The notes: generated by a model not told the origin, from the letters alone. DNA of 5,801 nt from Acidobacteriota bacterium (GCA_026394095.1 JAPKYY010000417.1:1-5801), one strand, 5' to 3'. Shown: positions 1 through 5,801, numbered from the stretch's first letter. Numbers and translations: made by a program.

Positions 1-100
1 AGGACGCCGACCTGTTCACCGACGGTGGTGAGGGTTTCCATCTCTTCACCGGTGAAGAGATGGAAACCCTCACCACCGTCGGTGAACAGGTCGGCGTCCT
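1..100. repeat. Perfect 100-bp inverted repeat (50-bp arms, no spacer) at the window edge
   Basis: Bases 1-50 are the exact reverse complement of bases 51-100, with the axis between 50 and 51 and no mismatch or loop. The right arm continues smoothly into the reading frame that ends at 171-173, so the right arm looks native and the left arm looks like its fold-back copy. The centre holds a smaller palindrome, TTCACCGGTGAA (45-56), which could act as a hinge. A spacer-free perfect palindrome of this size is unstable in cells, and it begins exactly at base 1. I therefore infer a fold-back read or a graph-assembly end rather than a biological repeat. A 100-base palindrome is what a de Bruijn assembler with k=99 would produce at a self-complementary edge, but the assembler is unknown. 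Confidence 0.97.
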
Positions 101-173
101 CCTCACCCTCGCCCGTCTCGAAGCCAAGTCCACCCAAGAGGACATCGGCACTCTGGTCTCGGCCCTGGCATAA
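3..173 (+). CDS. C-terminal end of a probable GAF-domain protein (5' partial)
   Basis: The frame is open from the window edge to a TAA at 171-173. The reliable part, from about base 45, reads FTGEEMETLTTVGEQVGVLL and continues TLARLEAKSTQEDIGTLVSALA. The pattern F-T-x-E-[DE]-x-x-x-L-x-x-[VA]-x-x-Q-[VA]-x-[VI]-x-x-x-[NL]-A-R-L is typical of the last helix of GAF domains, which are small-molecule or signal-sensing modules often found in kinases and regulators. Only this helix and a short tail are present, so the parent protein and its ligand cannot be named. The codons before base 45 lie in the suspect palindrome arm (DADLFTDGGEGFH) and should not be trusted. The stop lies 5 bases before the next start, suggesting co-transcription with the propeller gene. 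Another helical C-terminus remains possible. Confidence 0.5.
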   Translation, partial: DADLFTDGGEGFHLFTGEEMETLTTVGEQVGVLLTLARLEAKSTQEDIGTLVSALA

Positions 174-178
174 CTCAC

Positions 179-1276
179 ATGATCACCAGACGCACACTCC
201 TCGCCACAATACCCACTTTGGCTCTGGCTCAGAATCAGAAATTTGTCCGCAGCTTCTTCTATCTCAAGCCTGATTCCAAAATGATCTTGATCGATTTTGC
301 CGTGGGCTCCGACAAACGGATGTGGGCCATCGGTGGAATTGTTGCCGAAGGTCGTGGCAAAGGTACCTTGCTTTCGTCGATCGATGGCGGCCTCACCTGG
401 CAGCAATCAGAACTGAAATTCCTGCCCCGCTCTCTCTTCGCCCTTGACGACTCCTCCCTTTGGGCCGTCAGCGAAAAAGGCGAAGTCTGGTTCAGCGCCG
501 AAAGCGGTCGCGAATGGAAGAAACTCTCGAAGCAAGACTCGGCACTTCGAGTGCATTTCCTCAACAATCAAACCGGTTACCTGGTTGGCATCAAGAAGAC
601 CTTCATGCGCACCGACGACGGCGGAAAAACCTGGCGTCACGTCCCGGAAGCCGCCCAGGTTGCCGGCGCAGCAGAAACCTTTTCCTACAACTCCGTTCAA
701 TTCTGGAACGGCAAGATCGGCCTTGTCTCTGGCTCTTCTCAGCCATCCCCTCGCCGCCGCCGCGTAGAGCTGCCCGAATGGATGGAACCCGAACTTGCCA
801 ATTACCGCGACAACAAGCCTCATCTCCTCGTTTCGCTTGAAACTATGGATGGTGGCGCAACCTGGCGCAAGCAGGAAGTCTCCGGCTTCGGCTCAGTTCA
901 CCGCAGTCTCATTGCTAATGATGGCACCGGTCTCACCCTGATCAAGTTCAACAAAAGCTTCGACTACGGCGGAGAAGTCTATTCTTTCTATCCGAAGTTC
1001 AACAAGAAATCGGAAATGATTCTTCGGCTCAAAGATCTCGAGATGCAGGACATTCTGTACATTCCCGGCGACGGTGCCTACCTCGCCTGTACAGAGCGCC
1101 TCGGCCCTCTCCCCGTACCTACCAAGGTCCACATCAAGCATTCCAAAGACCTCCAGAACTGGACCGAGATCCCCGTCGACTACCGCGCCATCGCCCAAAA
1201 GATTACCCTTGGCGCAACCCCTTCCGGCAAAGTCTTCGCCGCCCTCGACCAAGGCACCATCCTGGCGCTTCGATAG
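179..1276 (+). CDS. Exported BNR/Asp-box beta-propeller protein (Ycf48/sortilin-like fold)
   Basis: The product is 365 aa. The N-terminus is a short export signal with twin arginines (R4-R5), a hydrophobic run LLATIPTLALA and a likely cleavage after A17 (ALA|QNQ), so it probably acts outside the cytoplasm by Tat or Sec. The mature part carries spaced Asp-box turns: SSIDGGLTW (66-74), SAESGREW (106-113), RTDDGGKTW (144-152), TMDGGATW (222-229) and a degenerate SKDLQNW (322-328). Such turns mark beta-propellers of the BNR, sortilin and Ycf48 groups. These are usually binding or scaffold proteins, and no catalytic set of a sialidase (FRIP, Arg triad) is visible. A basic stretch, PRRRR (191-195), sits in a long insertion between blades. 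There is no clear Shine-Dalgarno before ATG 179. It follows the GAF-protein stop by 5 bases and precedes the amidohydrolase by 4, so translational coupling is likely. Its partner or ligand is unknown. Confidence 0.85.
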   Translation: MITRRTLLATIPTLALAQNQKFVRSFFYLKPDSKMILIDFAVGSDKRMWAIGGIVAEGRGKGTLLSSIDGGLTWQQSELKFLPRSLFALDDSSLWAVSEKGEVWFSAESGREWKKLSKQDSALRVHFLNNQTGYLVGIKKTFMRTDDGGKTWRHVPEAAQVAGAAETFSYNSVQFWNGKIGLVSGSSQPSPRRRRVELPEWMEPELANYRDNKPHLLVSLETMDGGATWRKQEVSGFGSVHRSLIANDGTGLTLIKFNKSFDYGGEVYSFYPKFNKKSEMILRLKDLEMQDILYIPGDGAYLACTERLGPLPVPTKVHIKHSKDLQNWTEIPVDYRAIAQKITLGATPSGKVFAALDQGTILALR

Positions 1277-1280
1277 CCCA

Positions 1281-2357
1281 ATGCTGGTCTACAACATCGG
1301 CCAACTCCTGGTTTTGCCCGATCTCCACGAGCAAGCGTTCCTGCGTGTTGAAAACGGCAGGATCGCTGCAATCGGTCCGATGTCCCAGGCTCCTGCAATT
1401 CAAGATCACGACATTGACGCGAGCGGGCAAGTAGTCATGCCCGGCTTCGTCGATTGCCACACGCATCTCGCCCACGCCGGGCGCATGGACGGCACCTTCA
1501 CCGATCGTTGCAACGCCGTCGAATCCATCTCGGAAGCAGACCTGCGCAACGCAATCGAGAGCAGGCTCGCCTTCATGGAATCGCTCGGCACCACCACAGT
1601 CGAAATCAAGACCGGCTATGCCACCTCACAAGCCGCAGTGCAAAAATGCCTCGCCGCCATCCCCAGCCGGCCAGGTGTCATCACGACAGAGATGTCCCCT
1701 CTCGCAGAAACCACCAATCCCTCCTGGCTCCTCCACAACAATCCTCGCTTCCTTGACGCCTTGTGCGACCTCGAAGGTCTGAGTGTCGATCAGTTGCGTC
1801 CACCGCTGACTGCGATGAAAACTCCAGTCAAGCTGCACGTCTGCGTCTCTGCGCATAGCAACGGAGTGCAATTAGCGCTCGATGTGAATGCCGTCAGCGT
1901 CGAGCATCTCCTCCATGCCAACCAGCGCGACATCGAGTTGCTGTCCCGTTCGAACACAATCGCCGTCCTCCTGCCCGCCATGGCCTTTCTCTCAAAAGCC
2001 GGTCGCTTTGCCCCCGCTCGCGCCTTGCTTGACTCAGGCGTCACAGTGGCTCTCGCCACCGACGCCAACCCCGGCGACTCCCCCACCTACTCGATGCCCT
2101 TCGTGATGCAACTAGCCATGCGCGAAATGAAGATGACCGCCTTCGAAACAATCTGCGCCGCCACCGTCAATGCCGCCAAAGCGATCCAGGAAGACCACCG
2201 CGTCGGCAGTCTAACTGTTGGCAAAGACGCCGACTTCCTGATCCTCGCCTCGAAAGACTATCGCGAGTTACCCCCAGTCGAGCGCGTCTTCAAAAGTGGG
2301 CAGGAGTGTCCTCGTACTTATGCTGCAGACGCGTCAGCTCCTGCTTCATTCTTTTGA
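1281..2357 (+). CDS. Imidazolonepropionase-like amidohydrolase (short, divergent HutI relative)
   Basis: The product is 358 aa from ATG 1281, four bases after the previous stop. The frame stays open further upstream (to an ATG at 1074), but that part overlaps the propeller gene and is low-complexity Ser/Pro sequence, while the family's N-terminus (MLVYNIGQLLVLP) starts at 1281. Amidohydrolase metal-site motifs are present: MPGFVDCHTHL (H60, H62), KLHV (H186), SVEHLLH (H209) and ALATDANPG (D261, N263). EIKTGY (108-113), LLPAMAF, APAR and VGSLTVGKDADFLIL also match HutI, which opens imidazolonepropionate in histidine breakdown. It is about 50 aa shorter than typical HutI. The GGGI-ST loop and the GAHAVPPEY segment are gone, and the Glu after the third metal His is Val (LHVCV). 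The role is therefore probably a related cyclic-amide hydrolase rather than HutI itself. No hutH, hutU or hutG lies nearby. The last 22 codons overlap the convergent sulfatase. Confidence 0.82.
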   Translation: MLVYNIGQLLVLPDLHEQAFLRVENGRIAAIGPMSQAPAIQDHDIDASGQVVMPGFVDCHTHLAHAGRMDGTFTDRCNAVESISEADLRNAIESRLAFMESLGTTTVEIKTGYATSQAAVQKCLAAIPSRPGVITTEMSPLAETTNPSWLLHNNPRFLDALCDLEGLSVDQLRPPLTAMKTPVKLHVCVSAHSNGVQLALDVNAVSVEHLLHANQRDIELLSRSNTIAVLLPAMAFLSKAGRFAPARALLDSGVTVALATDANPGDSPTYSMPFVMQLAMREMKMTAFETICAATVNAAKAIQEDHRVGSLTVGKDADFLILASKDYRELPPVERVFKSGQECPRTYAADASAPASFF

Positions 2358-3669
2358 TCGTCAACTGGTTCGCCGGGTCAGCATAAGCGTTGCGCATCTC
2401 CTTCGGGTCCCGCTTGAGATCGTAGAATTCCCATTGCGCTGTACCTGTGGGGAAGCAGATCAGCTTGTGATCCTTGGTCCTGACTCCATAATGGCCAGGT
2501 ACATGGTGATCCCCATCGTCATGCATCCAGTAGCGGTAATACATCGACTTGCGCCAATTCTCAGCGGTACGGCCCTGCAGGTTGGTCCTGAAGCTTTCGC
2601 CGTCCATGTACTGATCCCGGCCAAGTCCAGCAAAGTCCATAAACGTATGGGCAAAGTCGATATTCAAGATGATGTCGCTGTTCACCGTGCCAGCCTTGAT
2701 TTCCTTGGGGTAACGAGCCAGAAAGGGCATCCGCAGCGACTCCTCATACATCAGCCGCTTGTCGTAAAGCCCATGGTCGCCAAGAAAGAATCCCTGGTCT
2801 GAGGTGTAGATGACCAGCGTGTTCTCGCGAAGGTTGTTCTTGTCAAGATAGTCGAGCACACGGCCAACCGAGTCGTCCACAGACTGCACACACCTCAGGT
2901 AATCCTTGATGTAAAGCTGATAGGCCCACTTCCGCAGAGCATCTCCGCTAAGCCCTTCAGGAGGCTTCACCTTCAGGTCCCGAAACGTCTGGTCTTCCCC
3001 CACTCGCATCTTCTCGTTATGGCGAGGATTCTCATAAAGATTGGAAGGCTCAGGAATCGTCTCGTCTTTGAGGAAGTCCTTGTACTTTGGCGCAGGGTCC
3101 CAGGCCCGGTGCGGAGCCTTGTGATGGCACATCAAAAAGAATGGCTTCTCTTTGTCCCGGCCATTCAGAAACTCTAGTGCGAAGTCGGTAATCAGATCGG
3201 TGCAATAACCTTGATACTTCTTGCGGCCTGTCTGCTCGATAAACTCAGGGTCGTAATAAGCACCCTGACCAGGCAGAATCCGCCAGTGATCAAAGCCCTG
3301 CGGTTCCGTCACAAGGTGCCACTTGCCGATCATCGCAGTCTGATAGCCATCGGCCTGAAGATACTTCGCAACGGTCCGGCTCTTCGGGTCCAGTTTGTCA
3401 TTGAGCGTATTCACGCCATTCTTGTGGCTGTACTGCCCGGTGAGGATAGCAGCGCGCGATGGAGTACAGATCGAGTTGGTGCAGAAGCAGTTCTCGAGCC
3501 GGGCACCTTCTTTGGCAATGCGGTCAATGTTCGGAGTCTTGTTGATCTTGCTTCCATAAGCGGAAATAGCGTGCGAAGCATGATCGTCCGACATGATAAA
3601 GAGAATGTTCGGTCTTGGATTGCCTTGCAAAAGACCAGCCAGAAGGCTGCGTCGTGATAATCGCTGCAT
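2290..3669 (-). CDS. Formylglycine-dependent sulfatase (type I, exported)
   Basis: The product is 459 aa. It starts with a short Tat-like signal, LSRRSLLAGLL (4-14), directly before the core strand PNILFIMSDDH (metal ligands D28, D29). The activation motif ICTPSR holds C68 (codon at 3466-3468), the cysteine that a formylglycine-generating enzyme would convert, followed by R72 and ILTGQ. Further core motifs are MIGKWHL (K116, H118), HHKAPH (182-187), YTSDQGFFLGDHG (D291, Q292, H299) and YDKRLMYEESLRMP (K304). The ending, DLKRDPKEMRNAY then a short helix, is the usual sulfatase C-terminus. These motifs resemble the N-acetylglucosamine-6-sulfatase/mucin-desulfating branch (near S1_11), but the substrate cannot be fixed by eye. 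It should remove sulfate from glycans or small esters outside the cytoplasm. The hydrophobic part of the signal is only about 9 residues. The start has a weak GAG before it. It is divergent from the P1 peptidase and convergent with the amidohydrolase. Confidence 0.93.
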   Translation of the reverse strand: MQRLSRRSLLAGLLQGNPRPNILFIMSDDHASHAISAYGSKINKTPNIDRIAKEGARLENCFCTNSICTPSRAAILTGQYSHKNGVNTLNDKLDPKSRTVAKYLQADGYQTAMIGKWHLVTEPQGFDHWRILPGQGAYYDPEFIEQTGRKKYQGYCTDLITDFALEFLNGRDKEKPFFLMCHHKAPHRAWDPAPKYKDFLKDETIPEPSNLYENPRHNEKMRVGEDQTFRDLKVKPPEGLSGDALRKWAYQLYIKDYLRCVQSVDDSVGRVLDYLDKNNLRENTLVIYTSDQGFFLGDHGLYDKRLMYEESLRMPFLARYPKEIKAGTVNSDIILNIDFAHTFMDFAGLGRDQYMDGESFRTNLQGRTAENWRKSMYYRYWMHDDGDHHVPGHYGVRTKDHKLICFPTGTAQWEFYDLKRDPKEMRNAYADPANQLTIKRMKQELTRLQHKYEDTPAHF

Positions 3670-3687
3670 CTCGTTATTCTATTGGGA
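3670..3687. promoter_or_regulatory. Candidate bidirectional promoter in an 18-bp divergent gap
   Basis: The sulfatase (- strand) and the P1 peptidase (+ strand) start 18 bases apart, and this gap holds the only AT-rich run nearby (TTATTCTATT, 3674-3683). On the - strand, bases 3681-3676 read TAGAAT, five of six matches to a sigma-70 -10 box, ending 6 bases before the sulfatase ATG. On the + strand, 3675-3680 read TATTCT, four of six matches, ending 7 bases before ATG 3688. Both would give leaderless or nearly leaderless transcripts. I see no good -35 box on either strand, so this is a guess from spacing and composition. The real promoters may lie inside the facing genes. Confidence 0.25.
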
Positions 3688-4719
3688 ATGCTCCTCCGAC
3701 GGACACTTCTCATGGCTTTTCTCGCTGACGGCAGGAAAAGGCCTCGCGACTACGGCATCGTCAGCGGCCCAACCGGTCCTAACAACGCCATCACCGACGT
3801 GCCCGGCGTCAAAGTTGGTCAGACAACAATAATCGAGGGCCGAAACATCCGCACCGGGGTCACCGTCGTTTTGCCTCACAGCCGCAATCTCTTCCAGGAG
3901 AAGGTCCGCGCAGCGATATTCGTGGGTAATGGATTCGGCAAACTCATGGGCTCCACTCAAGTTAATGAGTTGGGCGAAATAGAAAGCCCCATCGCCCTCA
4001 CCGCAACTCTAAATGTCCCCCGAGTCGCCGACGCAATACTCGATTACATGCTCGAACTCCCCGGTAATGAGAAGGTGCGCAGCCTGAATGTAGTGGTTGG
4101 CGAAACCAACGACGGCCAGTTGAACGACATCCGCGCCCGGCGAGTCGGCAAAGCCGAAGTCATGGCTGCTCTCAACGGAGCAAAGACAGGCCCAGTCGAG
4201 GAAGGCATGGTAGGTGCCGGCACCGGCACCATCTGCTTCGGCTGGAAAGGCGGCATCGGCACTAGCTCGCGAATGGTTGGCGGCTGGAATCTAGGTGTGC
4301 TGGTACAAACCAACTTCGGCGGCGCATTGCGCATCGGCGGGATGCCTTGGCCGAGCGGCAAAGTCGGCCCGGCAACAGGCGACGGCAGCTTCATGATCGT
4401 AATAGCAACGGATGCCCCAATCGAGCATCGAGAGCTTGAAAGACTGGCAGCAAGAGCAATGTGGGGACTCGGCCGCGTAGGCTCCAGTGGCAGCAACGGC
4501 AGCGGCGATTACGCAATTGCCTTCAGCACTGCCAGAACCGGCGACCCGCTAAAGGGAGACCGCCTCAGCCCACTTCTCGCCGCAGTGATCGATGCAACCG
4601 AAGAGGCAGTACTCAATTCGCTCTTCATGGCCCGCACGGTGGAAGGCAACGGTCTGAGGGTTGAGGCTTTGCCGGTGGATCAAGTCGTGATGGAATGGAA
4701 GCGGAGAAACGGACAATGA
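3688..4719 (+). CDS. P1/DmpA-family N-terminal-nucleophile aminopeptidase (MEROPS S58)
   Basis: The product is 343 aa from ATG 3688. An in-frame TTG two codons earlier and an ATG at 3712 are alternatives. ATG 3688 keeps the RRTLLMAFLA export-like stretch, and no strong ribosome site settles the choice. The family signature ITDVPGVKVGQTTI follows at about 35-48. Then come VVVGETNDGQLNDI (about 135-148), the GAGTGTICFGWKGGIG segment and VQTNFGG, which carries the conserved Asn. The self-cleavage site is ATGDG|SFMIVIATDAP, where Ser234 would become the nucleophile at the new N-terminus of the beta chain. SSGSNGSGDYAIAFST (about 266-281) is the C-terminal active-site loop. Family members cleave N-terminal residues or beta-amino acids from small peptides and amides; the actual substrate is unknown. 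Length is slightly below DmpA and BapA. The stop overlaps the next start as ATGA (4716-4719), indicating translational coupling with the propeller-esterase gene. Confidence 0.92.
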   Translation: MLLRRTLLMAFLADGRKRPRDYGIVSGPTGPNNAITDVPGVKVGQTTIIEGRNIRTGVTVVLPHSRNLFQEKVRAAIFVGNGFGKLMGSTQVNELGEIESPIALTATLNVPRVADAILDYMLELPGNEKVRSLNVVVGETNDGQLNDIRARRVGKAEVMAALNGAKTGPVEEGMVGAGTGTICFGWKGGIGTSSRMVGGWNLGVLVQTNFGGALRIGGMPWPSGKVGPATGDGSFMIVIATDAPIEHRELERLAARAMWGLGRVGSSGSNGSGDYAIAFSTARTGDPLKGDRLSPLLAAVIDATEEAVLNSLFMARTVEGNGLRVEALPVDQVVMEWKRRNGQ

Positions 4720-5801
4720 AGATCCTCGCGTTAGGTTTGTTTGGAATTTTGCTTTCGGCAAAGCAGCCGCAGTTGGCGGTGCAAGGCGACACCACCTGGA
4801 TGGCCTACGGAGAGGGCAACAAGATTTTTCTCAAAAGCAGCACCCACGGCGCGGCTCGCTGGAGCAAGCCGGTGGAGTTGGGCGAGTTCCCAAAGCTGAT
4901 GCTGGGAAAACGGCGCGGGCCTCGCATTGCCGTCAGCGGAGACAGTGTTGTCGTCAGTGCCATAGCCGACGGCGAATTGTTGTCCTGGCGAAACGGTGTA
5001 GGCCCTGTGAAGGTCAACGATGTACCAACCTCAGCACGCGAGGGGCTGCACGCCATGGCCGCCGGTGGCGGCAAGATTTACATCGCCTGGCTCGACCTCC
5101 GCGTCAAAGGCATGCACCTCTACGGCAGCGTCAGCAGCGATGGCGGCAAAACCTGTAGCAAAAACGAACTTCTTTATGAAGGCGAGATCTGCGAATGTTG
5201 CCACCCCAGCGTGATCGTCGATGACGCCGGTAAAGCAACAGTGATGTTTCGCAACCACGTAGGTGCTTACCGCGACATGTACATGGCCCCCTGGGGCGGC
5301 AAGGCCGTGAAGCTCGGCAAAGGAAGCTGGGAACTCAACGCCTGTCCGATGGACGGGGGCAGCTTCGTTTGGGAAGCGCCCGGCAAGCTCTTAACCGCCT
5401 GGCGCCGCGACAAGCAGGTCTTCACCGCACGTCCCGGCGAGGCTGAGACCTTGCTTGGTACGGGCCGTCAACCCGTATTGGTCCGCGGCGGCTGGGCTGC
5501 CTGGACCGAAGGCAATACGCTCTGGCTGAAGCAGCCCGATGGCTCCACGCGAAAGATCTCCGAAATGGCTTCGTTTGTCAGTGCCGTAGAACGGCCCGGC
5601 GGTGGCGTCCTCCTGGCTTGGGATGGAGCAAATGAGATCGAGACCTACGATGTAATCCCTCCGATGCCTTTGCCGAATGCACCTTCGCGGTCTGAAATCT
5701 TGAAGACGCTTGAGCGTGAGATGTACGGCAAGGCTCCCTCCAAGCCCGCCAAACAAGGCTTTGAGTTGCGCGAGAAAAGCGATGATGCCCTCGGTGGCAC
5801 T
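4716..5801 (+). CDS. Secreted sialidase-fold propeller fused to a CE15/acetylxylan-esterase-like domain (3' partial)
   Basis: The frame is open for 362 codons to the window edge with no stop. It starts at an ATGA overlap with the peptidase. Residues 1-15 (MKILALGLFGILLSA) form a Sec-type signal peptide. Residues ~20-310 read as a BNR-type propeller: RRGPRIAVSGD (66-76), SAREGLHAMAAGG, IYIAWLDLR (121-129), the Asp-box SSDGGKTC (140-147), ICECCHPSV (158-166), MFRNHVGAYRDMYMA, NACPMDGGSF (208-217), then AWRR and GRQP. This pattern is known from uncharacterised BNR proteins often auto-labelled exo-alpha-sialidase, but no FRIP motif or sialidase active site is visible. After a proline linker (VIPPMPLPNAP, 313-323) the sequence SRSEILKTLEREMYGKAP (324-341), then FELREKSDDALGGT, matches the start of CE15 glucuronoyl-esterase/acetylxylan-esterase-like alpha/beta hydrolases. 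The catalytic Ser-His part lies beyond the window. An in-frame ATG at 5664 could start a separate esterase, but it has no signal peptide and no preceding stop. Confidence 0.8.
   Translation, partial: MKILALGLFGILLSAKQPQLAVQGDTTWMAYGEGNKIFLKSSTHGAARWSKPVELGEFPKLMLGKRRGPRIAVSGDSVVVSAIADGELLSWRNGVGPVKVNDVPTSAREGLHAMAAGGGKIYIAWLDLRVKGMHLYGSVSSDGGKTCSKNELLYEGEICECCHPSVIVDDAGKATVMFRNHVGAYRDMYMAPWGGKAVKLGKGSWELNACPMDGGSFVWEAPGKLLTAWRRDKQVFTARPGEAETLLGTGRQPVLVRGGWAAWTEGNTLWLKQPDGSTRKISEMASFVSAVERPGGGVLLAWDGANEIETYDVIPPMPLPNAPSRSEILKTLEREMYGKAPSKPAKQGFELREKSDDALGGT

Noticed and set aside
1074..1280. Possible N-terminal extension of the amidohydrolase from ATG 1074
   Set aside because: This part lies inside the propeller gene in another frame, is Ser/Pro-rich with no family match, and the conserved amidohydrolase N-terminus begins at ATG 1281.
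1281..2357. Reading the region as a histidine-utilisation (hut) operon
   Set aside because: No hutH, hutU, hutG or HutC-like regulator is in the window, and the HutI-like protein lacks key pocket residues.
2285..2360. Bidirectional terminator between the convergent genes
   Set aside because: The coding regions overlap here and I find no strong GC stem followed by a T-run on either strand.
2296..3657. Long + strand open frames (2296-2802 and 3211-3657) antisense to the sulfatase
   Set aside because: They mirror a well-conserved sulfatase, show no recognisable domain and lack independent start signals, so they are shadows of its codon bias.
3682..3687. TTG at 3682 as the peptidase start
   Set aside because: It adds only two residues (M-G) before an ATG and has no better ribosome site, so ATG 3688 is preferred, although not proven.
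4213..4224. Palindrome GGTGCCGGCACC as an operator or terminator
   Set aside because: It lies inside conserved P1 peptidase codons encoding the GAGTGT segment, where Gly/Ala/Thr codons readily give such symmetry, and no T-run follows.
4716..5660. Calling the propeller an exo-alpha-sialidase
   Set aside because: Only one clear Asp-box is present, with no FRIP motif and no recognisable catalytic Arg triad or Tyr/Glu pair. The CECC and NACPMDGG motifs point to a different BNR family.

Overview
The window reads as a densely packed, moderately GC-rich bacterial chromosome fragment. The protein types suggest an acidobacterium of the Solibacter/Bryobacter kind: short RR-[ST]-LL export signals, BNR/Asp-box propellers, a one-gene sulfatase, a DmpA-type P1 peptidase and an Acidobacteria/Planctomycetes-style propeller with an ICECCHPS motif. 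This placement is an inference from family style; no rRNA or marker gene is present to test it.

Layout, left to right. Bases 1-100 are a perfect inverted repeat that begins exactly at base 1, most likely a fold-back or assembly-end artefact. It runs into the last ~40 codons of a probable GAF-domain protein (stop at 171-173). Five bases later comes an exported BNR/Asp-box propeller protein (179-1276). Four bases after that comes a short, divergent imidazolonepropionase-like amidohydrolase (1281-2357). These three lie on the + strand with almost no spacing and look like one transcription unit. An FGly-type sulfatase (2290-3669, - strand) meets the amidohydrolase tail to tail with a 68-base overlap. 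Its start codon lies only 18 bases from the start of a divergent P1/DmpA-family peptidase (3688-4719, + strand). The peptidase overlaps by 4 bases (ATGA) an open-ended gene (4716 to the window end). That gene encodes a secreted sialidase-fold propeller whose C-terminal part begins to look like a CE15/acetylxylan-esterase-type alpha/beta hydrolase.

Together the genes suggest an extracytoplasmic scavenging set: sulfate-ester removal, hydrolysis of small amides or peptides, and possibly ester removal from polysaccharide. Nothing here proves a shared substrate. No gene-free stretch exceeds 18 bases, apart from the suspect palindromic end. No RNA gene, CRISPR array, insertion sequence or convincing terminator was seen. 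The best leads are the propeller-esterase fusion, the amidohydrolase that keeps the metal site but lacks several HutI substrate-pocket residues and has a tail written antisense to the sulfatase, and the near-zero divergent promoter region with a symmetric AT-rich element. I do not see a clear new defence or mobile system.
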